This document shows, piece after piece, positions 1-10,678 of a DNA stretch of 64,000 nucleotides. Below the pieces are notes generated by a model. It had not been told where the DNA came from and ran no database searches. It worked only from the letters and a program-made list of their open reading frames with translations. Source of the stretch: Pythium myriotylum (Eukaryota > Oomycota > Peronosporomycetes > Pythiales > Pythiaceae); the NCBI GenBank assembly GCA_023091665.1, contig JALJCQ010000011.1, positions 806,001-870,000 on the forward strand, read 5' to 3'. Every line of letters starts with the position of its first letter. The stretch's first letter is position 1. The position numbers were made by a program, and so were the translations under genes.

Positions 1-1
1 T

Positions 2-1096
2 TATTGCATCGTGCCCATTGGTTTACTTTGTCTCAACAGTGCGGCACTTCTCCGCTTTGTCGGCCAGGAGGCTGAGCTCGCACACATCGCAGGGATCCTA
101 ATCTTCTTCGGTTTCCTCGCATTCCCGTTCCTGATGATTTACACGATCGCGCGGTCGGCTCTTCAGGCCCAGAACATTGCGACGCCTTTTGTCATCACCT
201 CGGCAGTCTCCTATGCCGTGAGCTTGTCACTGGGATACTACCTGGGTAACCACACTTCGTTGGGGTACATCGGTATCTCGCTCTCGACGGTCGTGGGTCA
301 GGCGCTACGCGCTCTCTCGGTCGTTCCGATCCTCCTGCGTAACGACTTGTTCAAGACTTCGTGGCCAGGCTGGCAGTGGAAAGAGGCTCACGGGCTGATG
401 CGACGTATCTGGCCAATTGGCGCGGGCAGTGTGCTCATGGCGACGTTCCAATCTGCAGGCTTCAACACGATCATCATGCTGTGCGGATACCTACCGAACC
501 CGGCCGTGTCTATGTCTGCGAACAATATTGCGGCAACGTTGTTATCGCTTGCGTTCATTCCTATGATGGGGCTTAGTGCTGGTGGCATGACGCGGGTCGG
601 GAATGCTCTCGGCGCTGGACAGCCGCGCCGAGCGTCCGTCGCCGCTCTGGCGACATTGGCGGAGACGCTCCTCGTTTCGCTCGTGGGCATCGTCGCGTGC
701 TCTATCGTAGCGAGAGCGTACGCCGAGAATTTCACTTCCGATGCTCCAACTATTGAGTTGGCAACGCAGCTCGTGCAGTATTTGCTTCTGATCGTGCCGC
801 TCACGGGCGTCGTCACGGCGGCGCAGGGCATTTTCCAGGCTTGCGGTGCCCAGGTTCTCTGCGCCAAGCTCAACTTTGTCTTTCTCTGCTTGCTCGGGAT
901 CACACTCGGCGTGGTCCTCGCATTGCGTCTCAACGGTGGTATCTACGGGCTCTGGAACGGCTTCATCGTGGGCTCAAGCTGCTTCGCGGCCGCCGCGGCG
1001 ATCTGGTGGAGCCGTCTCGACTGGCACAAGACGGCCCATGAGGCCCGCGAGTACGCGCATCTCCATGTCGAGTCCTCGGACGCGTCGCTTGGCTAG
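2..1096 (+). CDS. MATE family efflux transporter, 5' part outside window
   Basis: Predicted multi-pass MATE antiporter, which would export organic compounds in exchange for H+ or Na+. The frame is open from base 2, so the first helices and the leader exon lie left of the window; this is an edge cut, not a broken gene. The visible part covers roughly TM3 to TM12 and the C-terminal tail. Family motifs seen are SALQAQN, the WPGWQW loop, RVGNALGAGQPRRA and QACGAQVLCAKLN. It ends in a hydrophilic tail (LDWHKTAHEARE..HLHVE) shared by its neighbours. It is closest in sequence to the copy at 3575-5203. Substrate cannot be inferred. Confidence 0.93.
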   Translation, partial: YCIVPIGLLCLNSAALLRFVGQEAELAHIAGILIFFGFLAFPFLMIYTIARSALQAQNIATPFVITSAVSYAVSLSLGYYLGNHTSLGYIGISLSTVVGQALRALSVVPILLRNDLFKTSWPGWQWKEAHGLMRRIWPIGAGSVLMATFQSAGFNTIIMLCGYLPNPAVSMSANNIAATLLSLAFIPMMGLSAGGMTRVGNALGAGQPRRASVAALATLAETLLVSLVGIVACSIVARAYAENFTSDAPTIELATQLVQYLLLIVPLTGVVTAAQGIFQACGAQVLCAKLNFVFLCLLGITLGVVLALRLNGGIYGLWNGFIVGSSCFAAAAAIWWSRLDWHKTAHEAREYAHLHVESSDASLG

Positions 1097-1403
1097 GAGC
1101 GCGACGTCACTTGTTTGCCCAATCCATGCAGCTGCCTGTGTGGACTGCCCTTGAGTCCTCCAGAGGGACGCTCAAGTTGAAGTTGCATGGTTCGGCATAA
1201 ACACAATGAGGAGATGGATCAAGGAATACTCGAATCAGAATGCGATTTCCCAGATCTGAATTCAATACGTTTTGAAGTACATTTGACACGGACTCAGAAA
1301 TTGGTTGTGTCAAGATTCGTCAGGAGTTCTAAATGTGGGGGCTGTGCGGCCTGGAGCGATCTTCACTGGCTCACTTGCCAAGTCTCTTAGTCCCTCCGTG
1401 CCC
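1097..1403. other. Intergenic spacer between MATE copies 1 and 2
   Basis: About 300 bp between two same-strand MATE genes. No convincing coding sequence, RNA gene or repeat is seen. It must hold the 3' end of the first gene and the promoter of the next. Confidence 0.6.
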
Positions 1404-3159
1404 ATGGACGCCTCCCGTGCAAACCACGACGAGGTTTTCCTCAAGTTCGAGCAGCCACGACTGCAGCACCTGAACGAGGACGTGAACAAGCTCGGCCACC
1501 ATGCTCATATCGTTGGGGAGGATGAGCCCTTCGTGGCGAATGAGAAAAGCCCACTAGTAGTCAAGGCCGGCCAGCACCGTGTCTATATTGACCCAGATGT
1601 GGACTTGAAGGCCCTAGACAGGAAGCTGCGCGAAGAAGAACAAGCCGCGATCGATGAGGACCGCAGGGTCCCGCTCAAGCAACTCTGGCTCGAAGAATCC
1701 ACAAGCCTAGCGTGGCTCTCCGTTCCGATTGTGAGTGTATCTGGCTGTAGGGTGTCGGAGAAAGCACACTGATTTAATTTCGCTTTCTGGGCAGACTCTA
1801 GCCGTGGTCTTGGAGGTGTTCCCGCCAATTCTGCTGTCGATGCTCATCGGCAAAGTGAGTGGTGACAACTCGCCGCAGGTTTTAGCTGGATCGAGTCTTT
1901 CAGACTTCTTCCAGGGTCAAATTTCAGTCAGCTTCGGAAATGGATTGGGCGCTGCCGTAGCAACGATGTGCTCCCAGTCTTTCGGTGCTCGGCAGTACAA
2001 GCAGCTGTGGATTTATGCCCAGGCCGGCATGCTTGTTTGCGTCTACTGTGTTGTGCCGCTCGCCCTGCTCTGTTTCAACAGCGCTTGGCTGCTCGTTTTG
2101 CTGGGTCAGGACCCGGAGTTGTCTCGCATCGCGCAGACACTTATCCTGATTGCATTCGTTGGGGTGCCTTTCTCGATGGTATACACTGTTGCACGCTCGG
2201 CTCTTCAAGCGCAGAACATTGCAGCCCCGTTTGTGGTGTCCTCGGTCATCTCGTACACTATCAGTTTCCCGTTAGGATACTATCTCGGCAACTGCACGTC
2301 TCTGGGATTCGTCGGCATCGCGCTTTCGATGATAATCAGTCAGTTCCTGCGTGCAGTGTCAGTCGTACCGATTCTACTGCGTAACAAGATCTTCATCGAC
2401 ACTTGGCCAGGATGGCAATGGCAAGAAGCTCGCAGCCTTGCCCGTCGGCTTTGGCCTATATGTGCAGGTAGTGTATTGATGGCGACGTTTCAGGCGGCTG
2501 GCTTCAATGCGATCGTGATTCTCTGCGGGTACCTTCCGAACACAGCAGTCGTGATGGCAGCCAACAATATCGCGTCGGCGTTCGCGTCGCTGTCATTCAT
2601 TCCCATGATGGGGCTCAACGGAGGCGGGACCGTTCGTGTAGGCAATGCTCTCGGAGCTGGTCAGCCTCGTCGAGCGTCCGTTGCTGCCGCAGTGGTCGTC
2701 GTGGAGACGTTATGTATCTCTGTTGTTGGTGTCGTGCTGTGCTGGATCTTTGCAGAGCCGTATGCCAAGGCGTACACAGAAGACGCTCCAACAATTGACC
2801 TGGCGTCACGTCTTGTGAGATTTCTGGTGTTGCTGATTCCGGCTGCTGCATTCGTCTACTCTGCGCAAGCGATCTTCCAAGCTTGTGGCGCACAGTGGCT
2901 GTGTGCAAAGCTAAACTTCTTGCTTCTATTCGCACTCGGCGTGCCTCTTGGTCTCGTCTGCGCGATCCCATTTGGTGCTGGAGTGTTCGGGCTTTGGACG
3001 GGTAATATGACTGGCGCGGTCGTCTTCACCTTCGTAGCGATCGTGTGGGTCAGTCATCTGGACTGGCACAAGACGGCGCACGAGGCTCGTCTCAACGCAC
3101 ACGTTCACGTGGAGCACGAGCCAGAGTTAGAGGCATCAGGTGTCTCGAAGTACTCGTGA
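1404..3159 (+). CDS. MATE family efflux transporter
   Basis: Model join(1404..1730, 1795..3159), 563 aa. The intron (64 bp, GTGAGT...GCAG, phase 0) falls just before the first membrane helix. Exon 1 encodes a cytosolic leader with FEQPR, LGHHAHI and SPLVVKAG motifs and an acidic DPDVDLKALD stretch, seen again in several neighbours. Exon 2 carries the 12-TM MATE core, with SALQAQN, TWPGWQWQEA and VGNALGAGQPRR (about residue 392). The length is near the family norm of 450-570 aa. The start was chosen as the ATG aligning with the leader starts of the copies at 5544 and 13691. Membrane location and drug/proton antiport are inferred from family. Confidence 0.95.
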
Positions 3160-3574
3160 GGAGCGATAAGGTCGAGGTCTTAGTAATCGGTTTCTACGGA
3201 GCCGCAAAATCTACATACTCGTGGAAGGATGGGGGTTGTTATATGAAGACACGTCCCAACAACAACTGAGTAATGTTTCACGGGTGGCTCCGAACATTGT
3301 GCGATTGTAGACAGGTTTTCCTAGTTAGCGCTGGAGAAATCCCGAGTCATCCTGGCGCAAGAGGCTCGGGGCGTCATCCATTCCCGCAGCGAGTTGCAGT
3401 TGACGGAGCTCGTCAAACGAGGTTCGTTTTGACATATCATGGGGCCAATGGGACGAGTTGATTCGTCCAACTTGGTCTAGAATCACAGTGCACTCCCAGG
3501 ATAAGGAGGGATTAGCTCCAAGATCAGCATTCTCCAACGTGCGGTGCGAGCAGTGGGCAGTGGAATCCCGAACG
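3160..3574. other. Intergenic spacer between MATE copies 2 and 3
   Basis: 415 bp without a supported gene. No clear remnant of the leader exon missing from the downstream copy could be recognised by eye. A protein-level alignment against the other leaders would settle whether a decayed piece remains. Confidence 0.55.
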
Positions 3575-5203
3575 ATGGCTCAACCGTTAAGCGAGACAAG
3601 TCCCCTAATGGTGGTGCGCCTTGACAACGACTTGGAGATGGAGGAGCAACTGCTCGAGAAGCAGTACCGCCTCGACGAGCTCGATGCCGTGGCCGAAGAC
3701 AGCCACGTTCCTCTCGCCAAGCTGTGGAACGAAGAGGCTTGCGGTCTTGCAGCGCTCTCACTCCCTATCGTAGGTATATAGTGAAGCTGACTCAAGATCA
3801 ATGTGGCTCACAAATGTGGTGTGATCCCTTCTCAGACAATTGCAACGATACTAGAGCAACTGCCGCCCATAGTAGTCTCCATGATGATCGGTCAGGTCAG
3901 CGGGGCAAACTCTCCTAGAGTTTTGGCTGGATCGAGCCTCTCCGATTTCTTTCAAGGTCAAGTCACCAACTGCTTCGCCACAGGACTCGGGGCTGGAGTC
4001 GCGACGTTATGCTCTCAGTCATTCGGTGCCAAGCAGTACCGACAGCTCTCGATCTACGCGCAGGCAGGCGTTTTGGCGTGCATCTACTGCTTGGTTCCCA
4101 TCGGCATTATGTGTCTGAGCGGTGGCTCTCTTCTCCGACTTGTGGGCCAAGAAGCCGAACTTGCGCGAATCGCTGGGGTGCTCATCTTCATCGCCTACCT
4201 TGCATTCCCCTTCTTCATGGTGTACACAATTGCACGATCGGCTCTACAAGCTCAGAACATCGCCACGCCATTTGTCGTCGCATCAGCCGTCTCCTATGGG
4301 ATCAGCCTGTCGCTGGGATATTTTTTGGGCAACCACACGTCGTTAGGATACGTCGGCATTGCTCTGTCCAACGTAGTCGGCCAAGGTCTTCGAGCTTTGT
4401 CTGTTATCCCAATTCTTCTACGCAACGACCTGTTCAGGACCTCGTGGCCGGGTTGGCAATGGCGAGAGGCCCACGGAATGGTGCGTCGGATATGGCCCAT
4501 CGGTGCCGGCAGCGTGCTCGTCGTCACCTTCCAGTCCGCTGGCTGGAACGCAATCATCCTCCTTTGCGGCTACCTCCCAAACACGGCGACTGTCATGTCC
4601 GCCAACAACATCGCAGCGACGCTGCTGTCGTTGTCGTTTATCCCGATGATTGGAATCAGCGCAGGCGGGATGACGCGAGTGGGGAACGCCCTCGGTGCTG
4701 GTCAGCCACGAAGAGCCTCGGTTGCGGCAGCGGCGACCGCAGCGGAGGCGTTAGCAATGTCGCTGGTTGGAGTCGTAACTTGCGCGTGTATTGCTGGACC
4801 CTACGTGAACAGCTTCACATCGGACGCGCAGACGGTCGATCTAGCGACGCGACTCGTCCATTACATGCTAGTGCTAGTGCCGCTTGTGGCTGGTGTCTTC
4901 GTTGCCCAGGGCATTTTCCAAGCTTGTGGTGCGCAGATTCTCTGTGCGAAGCTCAACTTCTGCTTTCTCTGTGCACTGGGCATTGCACTCAGCGTGTTCT
5001 TCGCGATTCCCGTGGGCCGAGGTGTCTTCGGGCTGTGGGATGGGAACATGGCAGGGGCGCTGGGGCTGTCGCTCGCTACTGGAGTCTGGCTGAGTCGTCT
5101 GGACTGGCGCAAGACGTCCCACGCAGCACGGCTTTACGCTCACCTTCATGCTGAAGACCAGCCCGAAGGAGAGACTGAGTCGTCGGGGTCTTCGTTTGAC
5201 TGA
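3575..5203 (+). CDS. MATE family efflux transporter, short leader
   Basis: Model join(3575..3769, 3836..5203), 520 aa. The 66-bp intron (GTAGGT...TCAG, phase 0) is at the same site as in the neighbouring copies. The core is complete, with SALQAQN, SWPGWQWREA and VGNALGAGQPRR (about residue 348). The leader is only 65 aa: the segment with the LEQPR and LGHHA motifs is absent and the protein begins near the TSPLMVV equivalent of the SPLVVKAG motif. The start is the first in-frame ATG that keeps this motif; upstream in-frame sequence does not resemble other leaders. It is closest to the partial copy at 2-1096, suggesting a recent tandem duplication. Confidence 0.92.
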
Positions 5204-5543
5204 AGGAAGTAAAAATTCGTGGCCATTGCATGTGAATAGAGGTCGCCTTCATAAAGATGTACGATCCGGTAACGTTGGCGTTGATTCGCCGTCAACAGTT
5301 CCAATTCACAATCGCAAGAGGCCCCCCATCTCCAAGATCATGCGTGGTCCAGGATACGTGACTTATGGCTACAGGATTCGACCAATAGTGCGCTAGATCG
5401 CCCCAATCTCAGCCAATGGGTACGTTCGACCAGGATGAGTCCAGCCAGGGAGCCCAGACCCATCGAAGTCTGAGGCACATCACGGATTCGATCTCCAAAG
5501 CCTCAATGCGTTCCCATTCCCGATTCTCTTAGGAAGTGCAGTC
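5204..5543. other. Intergenic spacer between MATE copies 3 and 4
   Basis: 340 bp between two plus-strand MATE genes. Nothing coding or repetitive is recognised. Confidence 0.6.
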
Positions 5544-7305
5544 ATGGCCGTTGCACGTGTCGTCCACGAAGAGGTTTTTGTGCATCTCGAACAGCCACGC
5601 GAGGAACATCTGCTGGACGAGATGCTTCAGCTTGGACACCACGCGCGACTCGAAGAACAAACAGCGGAGACCCAGAGGCACCTCAAGTCGAAAGCTGGTG
5701 AGGCCTCACCTCTGGTTGTCCACGCCGGGCCACACCGGCTGTACGTCGACCCGGACGTGGACTTAACAGAGCTTGACAAGAAGTTCCGCAAAGAGGAGCT
5801 GGACATTGTCGAGTCCGACCGGCAGACCCCTGCGACAAAGCTCTTCCGAAACGAGTTGGGCGGTCTTGTGGCTCTCTCCATTCCCATCGTGAGTGTATTG
5901 ACTGTGGCTTTGTGGTCTGCTCTCGCTAACGTCAGTGTCGTTCCAGACTGGAGCAGTCGTGATCGAGATCATCCCGCAACTCCTGATCACCATGCTCGTG
6001 GGCCGCGTCAGTGGCCGTGACTCACCGCGCGTTCTCGCAGCCGGAACTCTCGCTGACTTCGTGGCGACTCTGACGTATGTCAATCTGACCTCAGGTCTGG
6101 GTGCGGCAGTCTCCGCCGTATGCGCTCAGGCGTACGGTGCGAAACAGTACACTCAGCTCTGGTTGAATGCCCAGGCTGGGCTGGTCGCATGCTCATACTT
6201 CCTGGTGCCCATAATTTTCGTGTGCCTAAACGGAGAGACGATCCTCCGGCTTCTAGGCCAGGACCCCTCTCTTGCCCACACAGCAAGCAAGTTCATTTCG
6301 ATCGGGCTAATCTCGGTGCCGTTCGTCATGGCATCCACCGTGGCAACAAGTGCTCTCCAGGCGCAAAACATCGCTCTCCCATTTATCATTGCCTCCGGAG
6401 TGTCCTACGCGATCACTCTGCCGCTTGCCTACGTTATCGGCTATCACACGGCTTTGGGATATGTCGGTGTCTTGCTTTGTATGGCATTCAGCAGCATGAT
6501 CAAGTTAGCTGCTGTGGTCCCGGTACTCATCCGCAACCAGGTTTTTATCGAGGCGTGGCCTGGATGGCACTGGGTCGAAGCTCATCGACTTGCGCGGAAG
6601 CTTTGGCCTTTGATGGCAGGTAGCATTGTCATGACAATGTGTCTGTCCTTGGGAATGAGCATCACAGGGTTGCTTTGCGGCTGGCTGCCAGACCCTGCGG
6701 ACGTCATGTCGGCTAGCAGTATCACGACGATGCTGCTCATGCTCGCATACATTCCGATGATTGGACTCTCAACCGCTGGGACTGTGCGAGTTGGAAACGC
6801 GCTCGGTGCCGGAGAGCCACGTCGAGCTTCGTTTGCAACCACGGCGATCTTCGCTTCCATGCTTGTGGTATCTGCCGTTGGTGTTTGGATCTGCTGGGTG
6901 ATCGCCAGACCCTACGCAGCAGCGAACACGATGGACAAGAGCGTTGTCGATCTCGTCGTTCGCCTCTCGACACACTTGCTCGTGTTCATCCCCATTTCGG
7001 GCACCGTGATCGTCATCCAGTCCATTCTCCAACCGTGCGGTGAGATGTGGCTAGGCGCCAAGCTCAACCTCTTGTTCTTTTTCGTGCTCGCCGTGCCACT
7101 GAGTATGGTGTTGGCGATGCACTTCAATGGTGGTGTGTTCGGGCTCTGGAATGGCCAGATCCTCGCATCGCTCGGGTTCATCGTGGCCGGCTCTGCGTGG
7201 CTCTACCGCCTGGACTGGTCGACGATGGCTCACCACGTTCGCCTTCAGGCTCATCTCCACGTCGAGGCCGAGCCATCGTCCGAGCCTCGATCGGAACTAG
7301 TGTGA
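5544..7305 (+). CDS. MATE family efflux transporter
   Basis: Model join(5544..5888, 5947..7305), 567 aa. Intron of 58 bp (GTGAGT...CCAG, phase 0) at the conserved site before TM1. The 115-aa leader has HLEQPRE, LGHHARL and SPLVVHAG motifs and DPDVDL. The core has SALQAQN, AWPGWHWVEA and VGNALGAGEPRR (about residue 398). It is more diverged from its left-hand neighbours than they are from each other, for example LLCGWLPD in place of LCGYLPN. It is the last of four consecutive plus-strand copies and is followed by unrelated sequence. Confidence 0.95.
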
Positions 7306-8058
7306 CTCCAGTTTGTGGTTCATGCAGTTTACAGATGGAGTGTAAGCAAAGTGGATGTTGTGTGTTCGAAATCGGGATCTGAACTTCTGAGGCAACTTCG
7401 CAGTTGGTTTCGCTCTCTGCATCTCTTTCTTGTCTTCTAGACGAGTCCTTTGTTCTGAGATACGGTAGTGTGCGCACGTCACGCTGGTTTCCACCCCTCC
7501 ACGACACTTCTCGCAGTGAGTTGAGATTTCTTAGACGCACGTCACGAAATTTTGGATTCGGAACTCACTCGTCTCGTCCGATGAAGAACAGAGAGCGCAT
7601 CCAAGCCGACTGTTGGCCCCCTCGCTCCTTCCTCGGACGGGAGGGCTCGCGCCATAATCAACTTGACGATGCTTTCGATCCAGCTCGCCGCCAGTGTTCT
7701 TTCTCTCAGCGAGACAATTCCGTCGGCCTCTTGCTTACGCTCGCGACTGCGACTCGCAGAGTGGCCGTGGAGACTCGTGCACGTCTGTCGACGCAGTTCT
7801 CGTCGCCTGGTCGCGCGTGAACTGCTGGCCGAGAAGAAGACTGAAGGCCGACGTTCTGCGAGTTCAGTGCCTTCGTCGAAGTTGTTCTCACTGGGTGCGA
7901 ATGGCTACACCTCGCCAAGCCGATCGTCGAACACTGTCTGGTTCTGTATGCTGCGTAGCGTCCATGTCCCACACGCACCCGTTGGACTCGCCACCCTGGA
8001 ATGGTCGGTCACCCGTCACGAGGGCCATTCGACGATTCCCCACAGACAGCACACAGCG
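7306..8058. other. Intergenic region upstream of the PX-like gene
   Basis: About 750 bp. In-frame open sequence runs upstream of the chosen ATG at 8059, but its translation is low in recognisable structure and rich in Arg/Ser, as expected of GC-rich untranslated DNA. It probably holds the promoter and 5' UTR of the PX-like gene and the 3' end of the MATE gene. Confidence 0.5.
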
Positions 8059-8658
8059 ATGGCCATCACGCCGGGCGCGCCCCTCCTGCCCATGTGGCGC
8101 AGTCCGACCAGCAGCACCTGCAGCTCCAAGACCCACGCGCTCGTGGGCCAGGACTCGTGGGAGGACGACGGCGCCAAGTCGCCCACGCGCGCCGTGCAGT
8201 GCCTCAACTTCCTCTCGCAGATCGAGCACATCCGCATCCGCGAGACGCGGAAACGCGTGCGCGACCCGGTCTTCGAGATCGACGTCTTCCTCAGCGACGA
8301 CGTCGGCGGCGACTTCGCAGGCTCGCCCACTTACCAGATCGAACGCACGCTGAGCGAGCTGACGCAGTTACGAGACCAGGTCATCTTTTGGACCAAGATG
8401 CAGCGCGAGTCCTGCTCGTTCTGTGCCGACTTCCAGAAGCGGTCTGCGGCGTGGGGACAGCACTGGCCGCGGAGTCTCCTGCGACGCGTCTTCCATTCGC
8501 GACAGTCAACCGAGGCGCCGGTTCAAGCCATGCTCGAGGATGTTCTCCAGCTCGCGCGGTCCGGGAAGAACGGGACAGATCGGTGCGCGGCGCTTCAACA
8601 GGTCCCGGCGCTGCTCACAAGCTTCCTTGTGCGACAAGAGCTGTTCATGGATGAGTAA
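8059..8658 (+). CDS. PX-domain-like protein, oomycete type
   Basis: 199 aa, single exon. Residues about 45-115 resemble a compact PX (phosphoinositide-binding) fold: a basic IRIRETRKR strand, VFEIDVFLSDD, then YQIERTLSELTQLRDQV in place of the usual RRYSDF-L motif. A CSFC pair follows and then a helical tail (TEAPVQAMLEDVLQLA). This order matches a family of small PX-like proteins that I recall as numerous in oomycetes; the classic phosphate-binding Arg is not obvious, so lipid binding is only inferred. The start is the ATG after which the sequence becomes protein-like. The last 17 codons and part of the 3' UTR are repeated just downstream (see 8583-8820). Confidence 0.7.
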   Translation: MAITPGAPLLPMWRSPTSSTCSSKTHALVGQDSWEDDGAKSPTRAVQCLNFLSQIEHIRIRETRKRVRDPVFEIDVFLSDDVGGDFAGSPTYQIERTLSELTQLRDQVIFWTKMQRESCSFCADFQKRSAAWGQHWPRSLLRRVFHSRQSTEAPVQAMLEDVLQLARSGKNGTDRCAALQQVPALLTSFLVRQELFMDE

Positions 8659-8820
8659 ACGATGTCACGGCGGAAGTGTCATATTTATACAGAGAACGAG
8701 AACGAACGGAGCGGAGCCGTGTGTGGCGCTTCCAGCGCTACTCATTGGCTCCTTTGAGCGTCAAGAGCTGTTTAGGAGTGAGTAAATGATGTCACGATGG
8801 AAGTGTCATATTCATACATA
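8583..8820 (+). repeat. Tandem duplication of a gene's 3' end
   Basis: The end of the PX-like gene (about 8583-8693) is repeated at about 8717-8820, offset about 127 bp. The first copy encodes PALLTSFLVRQELFMDE-stop. The second encodes PALLIGSFERQELFRSE-stop in a frame detached from the gene. The similarity continues past the stop into GATGTCAC, GGAAGTGTCATAT and ATACA, so UTR sequence was copied as well. Confidence 0.8.
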
Positions 8821-8881
8821 AAAACTATTACCACATCCTCCATTTTCTTGAGCTTGATTCCTCATACCGGTGAGTGCTCCA

Positions 8882-8898
8882 TTCGGATAATATCCGAA
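8882..8898. repeat. Perfect short palindrome
   Basis: Two 8-bp arms (ttcggata and tatccgaa) separated by one base, immediately left of a much larger palindrome. Confidence 0.85.
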
Positions 8899-8900
8899 CG

Positions 8901-8957
8901 GAGTGGCGCGTTGGGTTCGTGAGACATATTATGTCTCACGAACCCAACGCGCCACTC
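8901..8957. repeat. Near-perfect 57-bp palindrome (28-bp arms, 1-base centre)
   Basis: Arm 8901-8928 is the exact reverse complement of 8930-8957, with a single central T at 8929. It lies between two convergent genes, after the PX-like gene and its duplicated tail and before the 3' end of the minus-strand MATE gene. It could be a solo inverted-repeat element, a footprint of palindrome-forming repair, or a 3'-end RNA hairpin. No target-site duplication was recognised. Confidence 0.9.
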
Positions 8958-9091
8958 ATGCCCATCAGAGTCTAGTTATGTTCCTCAAATGAGAATTGAG
9001 CCCTGCGTGCGCTCTGGAACGGCGCTGGTGCAGAGATCTGTACTGGTACAGCTGAGAAGGTGGGGGACACGACTACACTCCATGTGCTCAT
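8958..9091. other. Intergenic, convergent gene ends
   Basis: Short stretch between the palindrome and the stop of the minus-strand MATE gene. Nothing further is seen. Confidence 0.5.
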
Positions 9092-10678
9092 TCATACCAC
9101 TGGGATGGCACTATAGGAGGACGACCTGCGGTCGTACATGAACACCATGGATCCCGAGCCGAGGCACGAATCTGCGTTTGGCGATAAGCCAGTCGTCTCC
9201 GCTCGATCCAGCCGCAACGCTTGCGCATGCTTGGCTTCATCGACTGTCTTCTGCCAGTTGAGACGTCGGTACCAGATAATCGACGCGATCACAGATGCTG
9301 TGGACCCGATCATTTGTCCATTCCAAAGTCCCATCAAGCCACCGTTTAATGGGATCGCTAACAAGAGGCCAACGCCCACGGCTGTGACTAGCAGGAAGAG
9401 GAAGTTGAGCAAGGCGCACAGCCACTGCGCGTTACACGCTTGAAACAACGCCTGGCCAGTCAGGCTCACCGCGACGAGAGGGATGAACGGCAGTAGATGA
9501 TATGAAAGCCGAGTTGCCAATCCCATGACGACGCTGTCATTGGTATATGCGGCAGCATACGGCCTTGCCAGTATCCAGCACACGACAACTCCGACCACGG
9601 ACATCCCCAGCATGCCAAACAACGTGGCCGCACTTGCTGCTGAAGCCCGTAGAGGCTGGTTACCACCAATAGCATTGCCGATCCGGATCATGCCGGCAGT
9701 TGAGATGCCCATGAGAGGCATGAACGCGAGGGTGATGAAATTACCACCAATGCCGCTTGCCGCCATTGCCAATGACGCGTTGGGTAGGAATCCGCACAGA
9801 ACGGACATCGACATGACTCCCGCGGTCTGAAAGGTAGTCATGAGCACACTTCCGACGCCGATTTTCCACAGGTCGAGAACGAGACGATTTGCTTTTTGCC
9901 ACTGCCAGCCGGGCCACGACGAAAGGAATAGTTCATCCCTGAGCACGATCACCACCCCGGCAACACACTTGATCAACGCCATGAGGACTATGGACAGAGT
10001 GATGCCGATGTAGCCCAACGACGTGTAGTTCCCGAGCACATATCCAAGCGGCAGGCTGATCACTGTTGCAATCAACGAGGCTACCACGAAGGGCACGGCA
10101 ACGTTCTGAGCCTGCAACACACTACGCGCGACCGTGTACAGCGTCAAAAAGGGCAGCGCTGCTAACCCGACGAGAATAAACCTCTCGGCGATGCTGGCTA
10201 GCTGAGCGTCTTGGCCGAGCATGCGGAGGATGGGTGCTCCGCAAAGTGAGAGCAGAGTTATGGGCAGCGCCAAGTAGGCGCTCCCCAGTAGTCCGGCTTG
10301 GGCGTAGAGCCAGTGGCACTCATATTGCTTGGCTCCGTAGGCATGAGAGCACACCGTCGTAATGGCTGCGCCGAGGCCGAGGATGACATTGATCGTCACG
10401 AGACCCTGGAAAAAGTCCGAGAGACTGCCGGCCGCGATGACCTTCTCGCCGCTCACTTTGCCGATCATCATCGACACAACGATGGGCGGCCCGAGCTCGA
10501 GCGCAATCGCCAGAGTCTACATGACATCCAAGTCAGTTGTACAGCCAGCGGCGAGGCGACGCCGACGAACTGAACTCACCATGGGAACCGAGAGCTGCGC
10601 CAAGCCGGCCGCTTCTTCCCGGAGCAGCGCGCGCCTCGAGGTCTTGGGCAGCGCGTAGCTCTCGAGCATGACGGCCAT
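9092..10678 (-). CDS. MATE family efflux transporter, short leader
   Basis: Model complement(join(9092..10516, 10580..10678)), 507 aa. Intron of 63 bp (GTGAGT...CTAG, phase 0) at the conserved pre-TM1 site. Exon 1 gives only 33 residues (MAVMLESYALPK...LSVPM), so the leader with the LGHHA and LIVKAG motifs is missing. The core is intact: SVLQAQN, SWPGWQWQKA, IRIGNAIGGNQPLRA (variant of VGNALGAGQPRRA) and QACNAQWLCA. The C-terminal tail is longer than in the neighbours and ends MVFMYDRRSS...IPVV. A start further upstream in another exon is possible. It is the first minus-strand copy in the cluster. Confidence 0.9.

Noticed and set aside
2..1096. Truncated MATE pseudogene at the left edge
   Set aside because: The frame is open to the first bases of the window, so the missing 5' part is best explained by the window boundary.
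4009..5154. 381-codon open frame overlapping a MATE exon in another frame
   Set aside because: It is entirely inside the MATE exon in a shifted frame, is Arg/Ser/His-rich and has no protein-like motifs. GC-rich third positions keep such frames open.
7663..8058. Upstream extension of the PX-like gene by 132 codons
   Set aside because: In frame but not protein-like, with no PX or signal features. The ATG at 8059 marks the change to ordered sequence.
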